A stretch of DNA of 64,000 nucleotides from Polyangiaceae bacterium (GTDB lineage Bacteria; Myxococcota_A; Polyangia; Polyangiales; Polyangiaceae): NCBI GenBank assembly GCA_016712345.1, contig JADJRH010000001.1:682001-746000 (forward strand), given 5' to 3'. Under the pieces are notes generated by a model that was not told the origin of the DNA, searched no databases, and saw only the letters and a list, made by a program, of their open reading frames with translations. Below, piece after piece: positions 27,500 through 36,219 of this stretch. The number at the start of each line of letters is the position of its first letter. Position 1 is the stretch's first letter. Both the position numbers and the translations under genes were made by a program.

Positions 27500-29014
27500 A
27501 TGACACTGGAGGATCCGCGCCGAGTTGTTACCGACGGTAAGGTGAGTGCCTTTCTCCGGTTTTGGAAACAAGACGACCGCCCGTTTGTAACGGGGATTGT
27601 CAAGGTTCACCTAAAGCTGAATCCCAACGCTCCAATGGACTTGCTTGAACCGCGACCGGTTCAAACCGACGACGTGACCTTTGGAAAAAATCCAACTCGA
27701 AGCGTTGAACACCCGGCGGAAACCGCTCCCTACCTCTCCAAGTGTGACATTGTGCTCACAGGGTTTGCTTATGGAGGTGGGCGAAGTTCTACGGCTGTTC
27801 GTTTGGCAATTTTTCGCGAACAATCACCCCTGCTTGATAAAACCATTCACGTGTTCGGCGAACGAAACGCCGCGGGCCAACCTGTACCGTTTGACAAGGT
27901 TTCTCTCACCTACGAAAAAACGTTGGGGGGCTCGGGTATAGCAGCCAATCCGGTGGGTACACAAAAACCCCAACTTGTTGACCCAAAAGACGCGCAAAAA
28001 CCTGCTTGTTTTGGTCCGATTTCGCGATTTTGGCCGGTGCGAAAAACACTTGCAGTCCAACTTGACTCGGGCCCTTTTTTTTCAGCGAGTCCGACGCCGA
28101 GTAAACTCACAACACCTGCCCCCTGGAGTTTTTTTCAGGCCGCACCGATCGAGCAACAAACCGAATATCTGCTCGGTAATGAATGGATTGTCCTCGACGG
28201 GATGTCTCCGAACACTCCGAGGGTTAATTCACGCCTGCCCAACCTCCGGCCGGCGGGTAGACTTCGCATGGGTAGTATAGAAAAGGATCTCCCGCTGCTC
28301 TTGGATATGTTGATTATCAAAGCAGACGCTTTGGAGTGTTTTGCGGTGTTTCGAGGCGCATCGCCTGTTGAATCACATTCTTCTACCATCGAATTTGCGG
28401 CGGCGCTTTCTTCTCGCACCCCGGCCGAGTGGGCTACCCTGTGGACCTCACCGGTTGGCGAAACGGCGCCTCGTTCAACCCCCGCACCGGTTGATAGTGG
28501 CGACGCTACGGCGATGGCCCCATCCGTCGGCCTGGGTGAAAGTACACTCGGTATTGCCCCGTGGGAGCAAAAAGCGAAAGAACCCTCCACACCGTTTGTT
28601 ATCTCGGGCCCCGATTCCGCCCCCGTTTCCAACCTGACAGCCACACCTTGGGGAGCCCCGGCACCGGCTCCTATCCTGCCCATTACGGCCGCCGTTGGAG
28701 AATCTACCCTTGACTTGAATGCTGCCTTAAAACAGCCCGCGCCGTTGGTGTACACAAGTCCTTCACCCATAGAAGAACCTCCTCCGGCGCCCGGTCTTCC
28801 CAAACCGCCGGAGATGCTTACCCCACCCTCTCCACCTACCCACGTAGAGAGTCCAGCAACAGCGCCTCCCATTCAAGCCGCTCCCGCACCCGAACCGGCA
28901 CCCAAACCTGAACCTCCGCCGCCGCCGCGCGCTGTACAAAGGCTCCGTGAAATGGGAGCATCTGAAGAAGCGCTCGCCAAACTGACAAAACTTTTGGAGC
29001 GCGCCGGCCGGTAG
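27500..29014 (+). CDS. DUF2169 domain protein (T6SS-associated) with Pro/Ala-rich C-terminus
   Basis: This 504-residue protein has an N-terminal domain with the DUF2169 pattern. After a TDDVTFGKNP and KCDIVLTGFAYGG block come TIHVFGERN, PFDKVSLTYEKTLGG and NPVG, then PISRFWPVRKTL. DUF2169 proteins are encoded beside VgrG or PAAR effectors and are thought to act as adaptors that load effectors. From about residue 330 the sequence becomes low in complexity, rich in Pro, Ala and Ser, with two GESTL repeats (VGLGESTLGI and AVGESTLDL), and ends in a short helix (RAVQRLREMGASEEALAKLT). ATG 27500 preceded by GAGG is preferred over TTG 27488. It converges on ybaK with 5 bp between. Confidence 0.78.
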   Translation: MTLEDPRRVVTDGKVSAFLRFWKQDDRPFVTGIVKVHLKLNPNAPMDLLEPRPVQTDDVTFGKNPTRSVEHPAETAPYLSKCDIVLTGFAYGGGRSSTAVRLAIFREQSPLLDKTIHVFGERNAAGQPVPFDKVSLTYEKTLGGSGIAANPVGTQKPQLVDPKDAQKPACFGPISRFWPVRKTLAVQLDSGPFFSASPTPSKLTTPAPWSFFQAAPIEQQTEYLLGNEWIVLDGMSPNTPRVNSRLPNLRPAGRLRMGSIEKDLPLLLDMLIIKADALECFAVFRGASPVESHSSTIEFAAALSSRTPAEWATLWTSPVGETAPRSTPAPVDSGDATAMAPSVGLGESTLGIAPWEQKAKEPSTPFVISGPDSAPVSNLTATPWGAPAPAPILPITAAVGESTLDLNAALKQPAPLVYTSPSPIEEPPPAPGLPKPPEMLTPPSPPTHVESPATAPPIQAAPAPEPAPKPEPPPPPRAVQRLREMGASEEALAKLTKLLERAGR

Positions 29015-29019
29015 AAATC

Positions 29020-29487
29020 TTACCGGGTAATACCGCCCACTTTGGCTTTGGTGGCGCGCAGATAGTCACCCGGTCCAATGATAATTTGAGTACCGCGAAC
29101 TCCGGCGCTCACGCTCACCGTGTCAAACAGTTCAATCGTTTCATCGGCCACCACGGGATAGTCTTTTTTACCGGCCAACGCGGTTACCCCACCGCGAATA
29201 TACCCGGTCAAAGGTTGTACATCTTTGAGGGGCACCATGGTGACCTGTTTATCACCACTCACTTTGGCGAGGGCTTTAAAGTCAAGTTCTGCATTGCCGG
29301 GTACAACGGCAAAGAGAAGGCCTGTTTTGTCGCCTTTTACAAGCAGGGTTTTAAACACCTGCTCAGGAGGAAGGCCCACTTTTTGGGCCACCGTTTCTGC
29401 CGAGAGATCTTCGGGGTCCACTTCGTACTCTCGAAGTTCGTACACAATTCCAAGGGAGTCTAACAAACGGGCCGCGTTGGTTTTCAT
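29020..29487 (-). CDS. ybaK: Cys-tRNA(Pro)/Cys-tRNA(Cys) deacylase
   Basis: This free-standing editing enzyme hydrolyses mischarged Cys-tRNA(Pro) in the cytoplasm. The 155-residue length and sequence fit the YbaK/EbsC family: YEVDPEDLSAETVAQKVGLP, the catalytic-lysine region QVFKTLLVKGD, FAVVPGNAELDFKALAK, GYIRGGVTALAGKKDYPV and a C-terminal GTQIIIGPGDYLRATKAKVG. The start MKTNAARLLDSLGI is the family standard. It is transcribed away from astB, with 86 bp between the start codons. Confidence 0.93.
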   Translation of the reverse strand: MKTNAARLLDSLGIVYELREYEVDPEDLSAETVAQKVGLPPEQVFKTLLVKGDKTGLLFAVVPGNAELDFKALAKVSGDKQVTMVPLKDVQPLTGYIRGGVTALAGKKDYPVVADETIELFDTVSVSAGVRGTQIIIGPGDYLRATKAKVGGITR

Positions 29488-29573
29488 GACGATCTGGCGA
29501 AAAACGTGTGTTTGAGCGATGTGCGCGCTTTTTACCGCCGCACGCCGCGCTCCGCCAGTGTACCGTGTTTTTC

Positions 29574-30917
29574 ATGACCATCGAAGCCAACTTCGATTCG
29601 CTCGTCGGCCCGACTCACAGCTACGCCGGTCTTTCGCCCGGAAATCTGGCCGCCGCCGGAAGTCGCGGTCAGGTTTCACACCCACGCCAGGCGGCCCTTC
29701 AGGGGCTTGCGAAAATGCGACTTGTGCGTGGCCTCGGGGTGGCTCAATACCTTTTGCCCCCGCAGGAAAGGCCGCACATGCCCACGCTGCGCCGGCTTGG
29801 GTTTACCGGGTCCGACGCCGACGTCATTGCCGCGGTTGCGAAAACAAGTCCACATCTTCTTGCACAGGCTGCTTCGTCATCCAGTATGTGGGCCGCCAAC
29901 GCCGCCACGGTGGCTCCAAGCGTCGATACGCGCGACGGGCGTGTACACATTGCGGTTGCCAATCTTGCCACGCTGTTTCACCGCTCCATTGAAGCGGAAG
30001 GAACGTTCAACACCCTCGCCCGCATTTTTTCCAATTCGGCGCATTTCGTGGTTCATCGCAACCTACCTTCCCATGTCTCTTTTGGTGATGAAGGTGCGGC
30101 CAATCACATGCGCCTCGCGCGTTCTCACGGTGAACCGGGTGTACACGTGTTCGTGTATGGGAAGAGTGCCGACGGTCCCAACGCAGCAACGCCGGTGCCC
30201 GTACGCCAAAGTCGAGAAGCTTCTGAAGCGGTGGCGCGGCTCTTTCACCTTCAAAAAGGGCGCGCAATGTTTATTCGTCAAAACCCGGCGGCGATTTCGG
30301 CGGGAACGTTCCACAACGATGTGGTGGGCACTTCCAACGAAAACGTGTTGATGTTTCACGAAGCGGCGTACGATCCGGGTGAAATTGCGCAGCTGCTTGA
30401 TGTTTGCGAATCTGAGGTGGGGCCCGCGTTCTGCCCAATTCGCATTCATCAAAATGATCTGACGCTTGACGAGGCGATCTCCACTTACCTTTTCAACGGT
30501 CAAATCGTTACCCTACCCAACGGCAAAATGGCCATTGTCGCGCCCGCCGAGTGTGAAGAAAACCCCCGGGCAAAAGCGGTGCTGGAGCGCGTTCGAGAAG
30601 TGGGTGACAACCCCATTACAGAAGTGCGCTACGTGGACATGCGGCAGAGCATGAAAAACGGCGGTGGGCCCGCGTGTGTCAGGTTGCGGGTATGCCTCAC
30701 CGCTGAAGAACGGGCGGCCGTGCATCCTGAATGTGAGTTTAATGAACGGTTGGATGAAAAGCTGACCTCGTGGGTCATTCGTCACTACCGCGAAAAGTTG
30801 AGCCCTGAAGACTTGGCAGACCCACATCTTCTCGTGGAGTCACGCACAGCCCTTGACGAGCTGACGGCCATCCTCGGCCTCGGCGCCATGTACGAATTTC
30901 AGCAAGAATCGGGCTGA
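29574..30917 (+). CDS. astB: N-succinylarginine dihydrolase
   Basis: AstB converts N2-succinylarginine to N2-succinylornithine, ammonia and CO2, the second step of the arginine succinyltransferase pathway. The 447-residue protein matches in length. Visible family segments are EANFDSLVGPTHSYAGLSPG, SSSMWAANAATVAPS, FGDEGAANHMRL, NPAAISAGTFHNDVV, and near the end VDMRQSMKNGGGPACVRLRV, where the last Cys is the expected nucleophile. The start at 29574 follows the family; the frame is open for 22 more codons upstream without likeness. No astA, astC, astD or astE is nearby. The 3' end lies 3 bp from the convergent aldo-keto reductase. Confidence 0.95.
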   Translation: MTIEANFDSLVGPTHSYAGLSPGNLAAAGSRGQVSHPRQAALQGLAKMRLVRGLGVAQYLLPPQERPHMPTLRRLGFTGSDADVIAAVAKTSPHLLAQAASSSSMWAANAATVAPSVDTRDGRVHIAVANLATLFHRSIEAEGTFNTLARIFSNSAHFVVHRNLPSHVSFGDEGAANHMRLARSHGEPGVHVFVYGKSADGPNAATPVPVRQSREASEAVARLFHLQKGRAMFIRQNPAAISAGTFHNDVVGTSNENVLMFHEAAYDPGEIAQLLDVCESEVGPAFCPIRIHQNDLTLDEAISTYLFNGQIVTLPNGKMAIVAPAECEENPRAKAVLERVREVGDNPITEVRYVDMRQSMKNGGGPACVRLRVCLTAEERAAVHPECEFNERLDEKLTSWVIRHYREKLSPEDLADPHLLVESRTALDELTAILGLGAMYEFQQESG

Positions 30918-30920
30918 GTT

Positions 30921-31880
30921 TTACCAGTTCCACATCATCCATTGGTCAAATAGAGGCGCGGCCACTTTCCAGCCGATTTTGTCAACCGCTTCCCAGTCTT
31001 GTGTACTCAACCTCACGTCACCGGCGGCGGCATTTGAAATGGCCTGCGCCGCGTTGCGAGCCCCCGCAATGGCCGCCGTTTGTGGACGATGGGTAAGCCA
31101 CGCGAGGGCGAGTTGACCCAGCGTGATGTGGAGTTTTTCGGCGATGGGGGTGATGTCTTCAATAGCTGAAAGCGCCCGATCGAAATGAGGCTCTTCAAAC
31201 AGCTTGTTGTCTCGCCGATTGTCGCCTTCTTGAAATTGAGTGCCTTTGCGAAATCTACCCGTCAAGAGTCCCTGCGCGAGCGGTGAATACGCGAGCACGC
31301 TTATTTTCTCGGCCTCGCAGTAGGCGAGCGTTTCTTTTTCAAAGTTTCTAAAAAAGAGCGAATAACAGGGTTGAATGGCATCTACCCGAGCAAGCGCCGC
31401 CGCTTCTTTGAGTTGGGTCAGGTTAAAATTGGATACTCCAATCGCCCGAATCTTACCCTGAGCTTTGAGGTCGGCAAGGGCGCCCATGGTTTCTGCAATG
31501 GGGATTACCGGGCTGCCAAAAGTGCCTGCCGGCCAGTGGATTTGATAGAGGTCAATGTGATCGGTATTCAGGTTTTTGAGCGAGCGTTCACACGACTTTA
31601 TCACTCTGTCGCGACGCAGATTGTTCCACGACACTTTGGTAAAAATCTGAATTTCGCTCCGACGCGCACCAATCGCCTTCGCCAAAATGCGTTCACTGTG
31701 ACCGGCCCCGTACGCTTCGGCGGTGTCAAAGGTGGTCATACCCGCGTGGAGCGCGGCAACATGGGCCTCCACGGTTTCGGTATCGTCGATACCTACCCAA
31801 TATTCTTTTCCAGACTGCCAACCGCCGAAAACGATGCTGCTGTACTCGATGGTCGTGTTTCCAAGCGTTTTGTACTTCAC
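30921..31880 (-). CDS. Aldo/keto reductase
   Basis: This is an NADPH-dependent oxidoreductase with a TIM-barrel fold, about 319 residues long. Features include MTTFDTAEAYGAGHSERIL (catalytic Asp and Tyr), QIFTKVSW (catalytic Lys), DHIDLYQIHWP (His) and GKIRAIGVSNF. The cofactor-binding end carries AIAGARNAAQA. I chose the GTG at 31880 (KYKTLGNTTIEYSS), with AGAGG six bases upstream, over the ATG at 31949, which would lie inside obgE. The gene follows obgE by 10 bp on the same strand, so they are probably cotranscribed. The substrate cannot be predicted. Confidence 0.9.
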   Translation of the reverse strand: MKYKTLGNTTIEYSSIVFGGWQSGKEYWVGIDDTETVEAHVAALHAGMTTFDTAEAYGAGHSERILAKAIGARRSEIQIFTKVSWNNLRRDRVIKSCERSLKNLNTDHIDLYQIHWPAGTFGSPVIPIAETMGALADLKAQGKIRAIGVSNFNLTQLKEAAALARVDAIQPCYSLFFRNFEKETLAYCEAEKISVLAYSPLAQGLLTGRFRKGTQFQEGDNRRDNKLFEEPHFDRALSAIEDITPIAEKLHITLGQLALAWLTHRPQTAAIAGARNAAQAISNAAAGDVRLSTQDWEAVDKIGWKVAAPLFDQWMMWNW

Positions 31881-31890
31881 GGGGCACCTC

Positions 31891-32919
31891 TTAAACTTGT
31901 TCTTCCTGGCCTTTTGCCAGGCGGAAAAGGTCGAGTGAAAGCTCGTCAATCCCTTCGTGGGTGGCCGCGCTGATGAGGCGAAGTTTTATCTTGTGACGGG
32001 CAAACTTTTTCTTGAGCGCCGGGTAGGCTTCTTTCACGTCGGGTAGATCGCCTTTTGAAAGAGCCACTATTTCCGGCCTCTCGGCGAGTTCAGGGCTCCA
32101 TGCCAAAAGCTCTTTTCGAAGCGCTTTGTAATCAGCCCAGGGCTCACGACCCTCCCCATGGTCAATGGTAACCAGGTGGAGGAGGGCGCGCGTTCGTTCA
32201 ACATGTTTTAGAAATCGGTTTCCAAGGCCAGCGCCTTCAGCCGCACCCGGAATCAGGCCGGGTATGTCGGCAATCACAAATGCGGCTCCACCCGCGCGTG
32301 GTCCACCCGCCACGTTCACCACACCCACTTGGGGTGAAAGGGTTGTAAATGGGTAGTCGGCGATTTTGGGGCGAGCGGCGCTCACCGTGGCAACAAGGGT
32401 GCTTTTGCCCACGTTGGGAAAGCCGAGCAACCCAACGTCGGCCATGACTTTCAGGGTTAACCTGACGGTGCGAAGTTCGCCCGGTTCACCTTTTTCTGCG
32501 CGGCGAGGGGCCCTATCTTCGGCCGTCGCAAAGTGGATGTTGCCACGCCCGCCCTTTCCACCGCGGGCCACCAAAATGCGTTGGCCGTGCGATGTGACAT
32601 CCGCAAGAACATCACCTGTCTCAACATCGCGGATTTGTGTACCCAACGGAACGCGCTCGGTTTTGTTTTCACCGCCGCGTCCGTACATATCGCTGCCCGA
32701 TCCGTTTTCACCGCGATCGGCGCGAATCACGCGTGAATGAGTAAAGTCGAGAAGGGTAGACATTCCCTCGTCGCCCTCAAAAAAAACATCGCCGCCTTTT
32801 CCGCCGTCGCCGCCCGATGGCCCGCCGAACGGAACAAACTTTTCTCTTCGAAACGCGACGGCGCCGTTGCCTCCATCGCCGGCAACGACCTTCACTTCGC
32901 ATTCATCCACAAACCGCAT
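31891..32919 (-). CDS. obgE: Obg family GTPase
   Basis: This conserved GTPase takes part in 50S ribosome assembly and stress control. The Obg glycine-rich domain is clear (GDGGNGAVAFRREKFVPFGG, GGDGGKGGDVFF), followed by the G domain: P-loop GFPNVGKSTLVATVS, switch I DYPFTTLSPQVGVV, and ADIPGLIPGAAEGAGLG. The NKxD position reads SKGD, and the G5 region is LISAATHEG. The length of 342 residues shows it lacks the variable C-terminal OCT extension. The start MRFVDECEVKV at 32919 is the family norm. There is no rplU/rpmA pair upstream, unlike in many bacteria; a response-regulator kinase is divergent instead. Confidence 0.96.
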   Translation of the reverse strand: MRFVDECEVKVVAGDGGNGAVAFRREKFVPFGGPSGGDGGKGGDVFFEGDEGMSTLLDFTHSRVIRADRGENGSGSDMYGRGGENKTERVPLGTQIRDVETGDVLADVTSHGQRILVARGGKGGRGNIHFATAEDRAPRRAEKGEPGELRTVRLTLKVMADVGLLGFPNVGKSTLVATVSAARPKIADYPFTTLSPQVGVVNVAGGPRAGGAAFVIADIPGLIPGAAEGAGLGNRFLKHVERTRALLHLVTIDHGEGREPWADYKALRKELLAWSPELAERPEIVALSKGDLPDVKEAYPALKKKFARHKIKLRLISAATHEGIDELSLDLFRLAKGQEEQV

Positions 32920-33035
32920 GGCGCGGCGCCTTAGCACGAACGGAACTAGACGTGCGCGTCGCTATTTCCGCGGTGCGGAAATAGATGTGTTTGGCGCGCG
33001 CGCCGGGCGGACCAAATCAGTGTAATAAGGAGCAC

Positions 33036-34490
33036 GTGTCTTCGCGCATTCTTATTATCGACGACAACACAAGCCTCGGACAAAACCTGCGCGAAGTGCT
33101 GGAGGGCACGCCCGAATTTGATGTGGACGTGCGCCTCGCACGCGACGCCAATGAGGGGCTCGCACGCGCCAAGGTGGAAGGGTTTGACGTTGCCGTCGTG
33201 GACGTGAAACTCCCGGACTCAAGCGGGGTCGATCTGATACGCCCGCTGCGAGCCGCATCGCCCGACGGTGAGATCATTCTCGTGACTGGGTTTGCAACGG
33301 TCGACACGGCCATTGCCGCGCTGCGCGCCGGAGCGTTTGCATTTCTGCTCAAGTCATTTCGACCTGAAGAACTCATCAGCGCCGTCGCTCAGGCGATCGA
33401 AAAAATTCAACTCAAGCGCGAGAGGCAAGAGTACGAAAGGCGATATCGCGCAATTGTTGAAGCCGCCGATGTACTCATTGTCGGCCTTCAAGAAGGGGGA
33501 AAAGTATCGCTCTTTAACCCACGTCTCGCGGCCCTCACAGGAGTGAAGGCCGAAGATGCGCGCGGCACTTCGTTTGTTGAAGCGTTTCTCGATGAAGCCG
33601 ATCACAAAAAATTCCACACCGCTCTTTCCTCCGCGCTCGACGGCGCGGGTGCCATGGAGGTTGAAGTTGGGCAACGCGATTCGGTAGGGGCGATCAGGCG
33701 TGTACGCTGGCACCTGTCGGCGGTTCGCGGGCCTCGAAAAAAGCACGACCTTGTGTACGGAATTGGCATTGACGTAACCGCGAGACGCGCACTCGAAAAA
33801 CGCGCCGCCGATGCGGAAGCACTCAACGCGATGGCTCCATTGGCGCTGGGATTGGCGCACGAAATTCGAAACCCGCTCAACGCCGCGGTGCTTGAATTGC
33901 ACCTCCTCGGACGCTCCATCGACAAGCTTGCCGACGCGAGTCTGCACGATCCAATGCGTCGCCGCGTGACAATCGTCGAGAGCGAGATCAAGCGTTTGGA
34001 GCGGCTTTTAACAGACTTTTTGGAGCTGGCGCGACCGCGCGCTCCTCAAAAAGAACCGGTCGATTTGTCGCGTGTGGCAAGCGATGTGTTGGAGCTTGAG
34101 GCCGAGGCCTTGGCCGCAAACAAGATTCAAGTGGTCCGCGAAATGGATCCTCAGGCGTTTGCCGTGGGCGACGTCGAAAAGCTCAAGCAGGTCGTTTTAA
34201 ACCTCGTGATGAACGCTCTCGATGCCATGCCCGACGGCGGCACGCTTTGGGCGCGCGTGGGCCGCGACGGAAGCGATGTGTACATGTCGGTGGGGGATAC
34301 GGGTCCGGGAGTAGACCCAACGATCCTGGCGGAAATCTTCGATCCGTTTTTTACGACCAAAGCCGCCGGCACCGGACTGGGCCTCGCGATCGTTCGAAAA
34401 ATTGTGGACCAACACAGTGGGCGTGTTGTGTTCGACACCGCCAAAGGCAAAGGCACAACGGTAAAGATTGTGCTCCCGAGAATGGAATAG
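33036..34490 (+). CDS. Receiver-PAS-histidine kinase hybrid
   Basis: This is a soluble hybrid signal transducer of 484 residues with the receiver at the N-terminus. The receiver (about 1-120) has RILIIDDN, the phospho-acceptor Asp in VAVVDVKLPD, and FLLKSF with the conserved Lys. The PAS domain is about 140-260 (ADVLIVGLQEGGKVSLFNPR). The HisKA helix has the H-box LALGLAHEIRNPLNAAVLEL, and the ATPase domain has NLVMNALDAMPDGG, DTGPGVD and GTGLGLAIVRKI. The order suggests a relay in which an upstream kinase phosphorylates the receiver to control the kinase output. The GTG at 33036 with AAGGAG just upstream is the start; the frame opens at 32985. There is no membrane segment. Confidence 0.9.
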   Translation: MSSRILIIDDNTSLGQNLREVLEGTPEFDVDVRLARDANEGLARAKVEGFDVAVVDVKLPDSSGVDLIRPLRAASPDGEIILVTGFATVDTAIAALRAGAFAFLLKSFRPEELISAVAQAIEKIQLKRERQEYERRYRAIVEAADVLIVGLQEGGKVSLFNPRLAALTGVKAEDARGTSFVEAFLDEADHKKFHTALSSALDGAGAMEVEVGQRDSVGAIRRVRWHLSAVRGPRKKHDLVYGIGIDVTARRALEKRAADAEALNAMAPLALGLAHEIRNPLNAAVLELHLLGRSIDKLADASLHDPMRRRVTIVESEIKRLERLLTDFLELARPRAPQKEPVDLSRVASDVLELEAEALAANKIQVVREMDPQAFAVGDVEKLKQVVLNLVMNALDAMPDGGTLWARVGRDGSDVYMSVGDTGPGVDPTILAEIFDPFFTTKAAGTGLGLAIVRKIVDQHSGRVVFDTAKGKGTTVKIVLPRME

Positions 34491-34511
34491 CGGCTGGTTC
34501 GTACAATATGT

Positions 34512-35897
34512 ATGGCCATGCGGATCGCGCCCTCGCTGCTCGCCGTCGTCTCGATTTCAACGCTCGCCTGCACAGGCACTCGGCCCCCGCAGGGCACGGC
34601 GCAGCCTGTGTACACACCTCAAATGGTGCCCACGGTGGGTACACTTCAAACCGCGCCCACCAACACGCAGGCGTTTTCCAACGCGCGATCGTGCAATCCC
34701 AAAGAGGTTGCTCCGGGCGTCATTGTCAGTTTTGACTGCGGGCCCCACGCCGACATCACCAAAGCAATCTTCCCAACATTCAAAAAGTCATTCGTCACCG
34801 GGCCGCTTCCTCCCATGGTTGACCATCGAATGACCGGGCTTGAGGGGCCAGTGAAAAACCAGGGTGCGGTGGGCACGTGCACGGCCGTTTCACTTTCGTC
34901 GGCCATGGATCACGCCATTCGAAAAATGGGGCGCGGCGATGTGGTGAGCGCGCTTCATATCTGGTCCAAATACGCGGTGAGCAGCATGGGTGTGGCGGGT
35001 GACCAGTCAGAAGGGGAGCGCATTGCGCTTGAACCTTCATGGCCGTATGACCCGGCAAAAGCCTGCAAGATGCTGCGTGATCCCTTCGATTCCTGTTCGT
35101 CCGCATACAAGGTGTCTTCAGGAAGCGGAGATCTTGACCCTCAGATTCGAGCTGAAAAGGCGGCGGCAAACAACGCGGGTAGGTACACCGTTTCAGCCAT
35201 TGAAAAGCTCCAGTCAAACCCGCCCAACTTGGATGAAATGAGCGCTGTTCTCGCGGGCGGCGACGCCATTTGGGTGTCGTTTTGGGTAGATTCCGACGCT
35301 TGGACCAACAGCGCACTGTTGCAGGGCGCCGTTCTCCCCCACTACGAACAGCGCGAGTCGACAGGCCACGCGGTGTTGCTCGCCGGGTACCGATGGGTAG
35401 GTAGCCAAAAGCAGTTTCTCATTCACAACAGTTGGGGGACCAAATGGGGAGACGGCGGTTACGCGTGGATCACCGACACCACCGTTTCAAAGCACTTACG
35501 CGCGGCTTATAAAGTTCGAGTGAGCGACGGGGGCGGCGGACCGTCACCCAATCCCGGCGGGGCATGTCCCCAAGGTCAGGTTCCCGACAGCGTGCTTGGT
35601 ACGTGCTCGGTCATTTGCTCGAGCGGCTCGGCGCCCGCTGCGGGGGTATGTCTACCCAGCATTCCCGGCCTCGGCGGACCGGGAGGTCTACCTTCCATTC
35701 CAGGTATGCCGTCGCCGGGTTCTCTACCCTTCCCATTTCCCATCCCCGGAATCACCCCGCCAAGCCAACCGCAAAACACAGCGGCCTGCGCGCAGGGGCA
35801 AGCCCCGGACGTACTCACGGGGCAATGCGCCGCCCTTTGCCCGAGCGGTACGCCGCCCGCGGGTGGAATGTGCTTGCCCGCCCTACCCAAACCATAG
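34512..35897 (+). CDS. Papain-like (C1A) cysteine peptidase lipoprotein
   Basis: This is an exported lipoprotein (lipobox TLAC, Cys20) with a papain-fold domain at about 100-335. The oxyanion Gln117 and Cys123 are in VKNQGAVGTCTAVSL, His286 in STGHAVLLAGY, and Asn306 in HNSWGTKWGDGGYAW, so the catalytic set is complete. A Gly/Pro-rich tail (about 345-461) contains two copies of a short Cys motif, CPQGQVPDSVLGTC with CSSGSAP, and CAQGQAPDVLTGQC with CPSGTPP. These look like a disulfide-bonded surface repeat. It follows the hybrid kinase by 21 bp on the same strand and may be in its operon. It probably degrades extracellular or envelope proteins. Confidence 0.88.
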   Translation: MAMRIAPSLLAVVSISTLACTGTRPPQGTAQPVYTPQMVPTVGTLQTAPTNTQAFSNARSCNPKEVAPGVIVSFDCGPHADITKAIFPTFKKSFVTGPLPPMVDHRMTGLEGPVKNQGAVGTCTAVSLSSAMDHAIRKMGRGDVVSALHIWSKYAVSSMGVAGDQSEGERIALEPSWPYDPAKACKMLRDPFDSCSSAYKVSSGSGDLDPQIRAEKAAANNAGRYTVSAIEKLQSNPPNLDEMSAVLAGGDAIWVSFWVDSDAWTNSALLQGAVLPHYEQRESTGHAVLLAGYRWVGSQKQFLIHNSWGTKWGDGGYAWITDTTVSKHLRAAYKVRVSDGGGGPSPNPGGACPQGQVPDSVLGTCSVICSSGSAPAAGVCLPSIPGLGGPGGLPSIPGMPSPGSLPFPFPIPGITPPSQPQNTAACAQGQAPDVLTGQCAALCPSGTPPAGGMCLPALPKP

Positions 35898-36219
35898 GAC
35901 TAGGCCCAAATCAAGCGATAAGAACAATGGCGACGCTTATGAGCATCGGGAGAGTCTGAAAAACGTAGCGTTTCGAAGAAATCCAGCAGGCAGCGTTTGG
36001 CGGCTTCAGGTGATTGGAACATACCAATCACCGGTCTCGCCGGTCTCACGTTTTCGTCCCGGTTGCACGCGCCACAGAACTCCATGCAGAGAACCTGAAG
36101 CGCCACGCTTCTCGCTTTTCCTCGCGGCGACGGGCAAGGGTGACTGGTACGTCTCGACAAGACCGGTCGCCGTGCTTCGCAAAACGAGAGTGGCTGCTAT
36201 CGCTTGATTCAGGACTAGG
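35898..36219 (+). mobile_element. MITE-like repeat element, copy 2
   Basis: This copy of about 322 bp is inverted relative to copy 1. It starts with GACTAGGCCCAAATCAAGCG immediately after the papain gene stop and ends with GCTATCGCTTGATTCAGGAC then TAGG. The two ends are imperfect inverted repeats (AATCAAGCGATA against TATCGCTTGATT is a perfect 12-bp match). The core shares long blocks with copy 1, such as AGCGTTTCGAAGAAAT and AGAACTCCATGCAGAGAACC. Differences are scattered single bases and small indels, so the copies are related but not recent duplicates. No transposase is encoded. Frames on both strands are open, which is why gene finders may call false genes here. Confidence 0.65.

Noticed and set aside
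33036..35897. Hybrid kinase and papain lipoprotein as a defence system
   Set aside because: Adjacent and co-oriented, but the kinase is a normal signalling protein and the peptidase is exported; nothing links them to phage defence.
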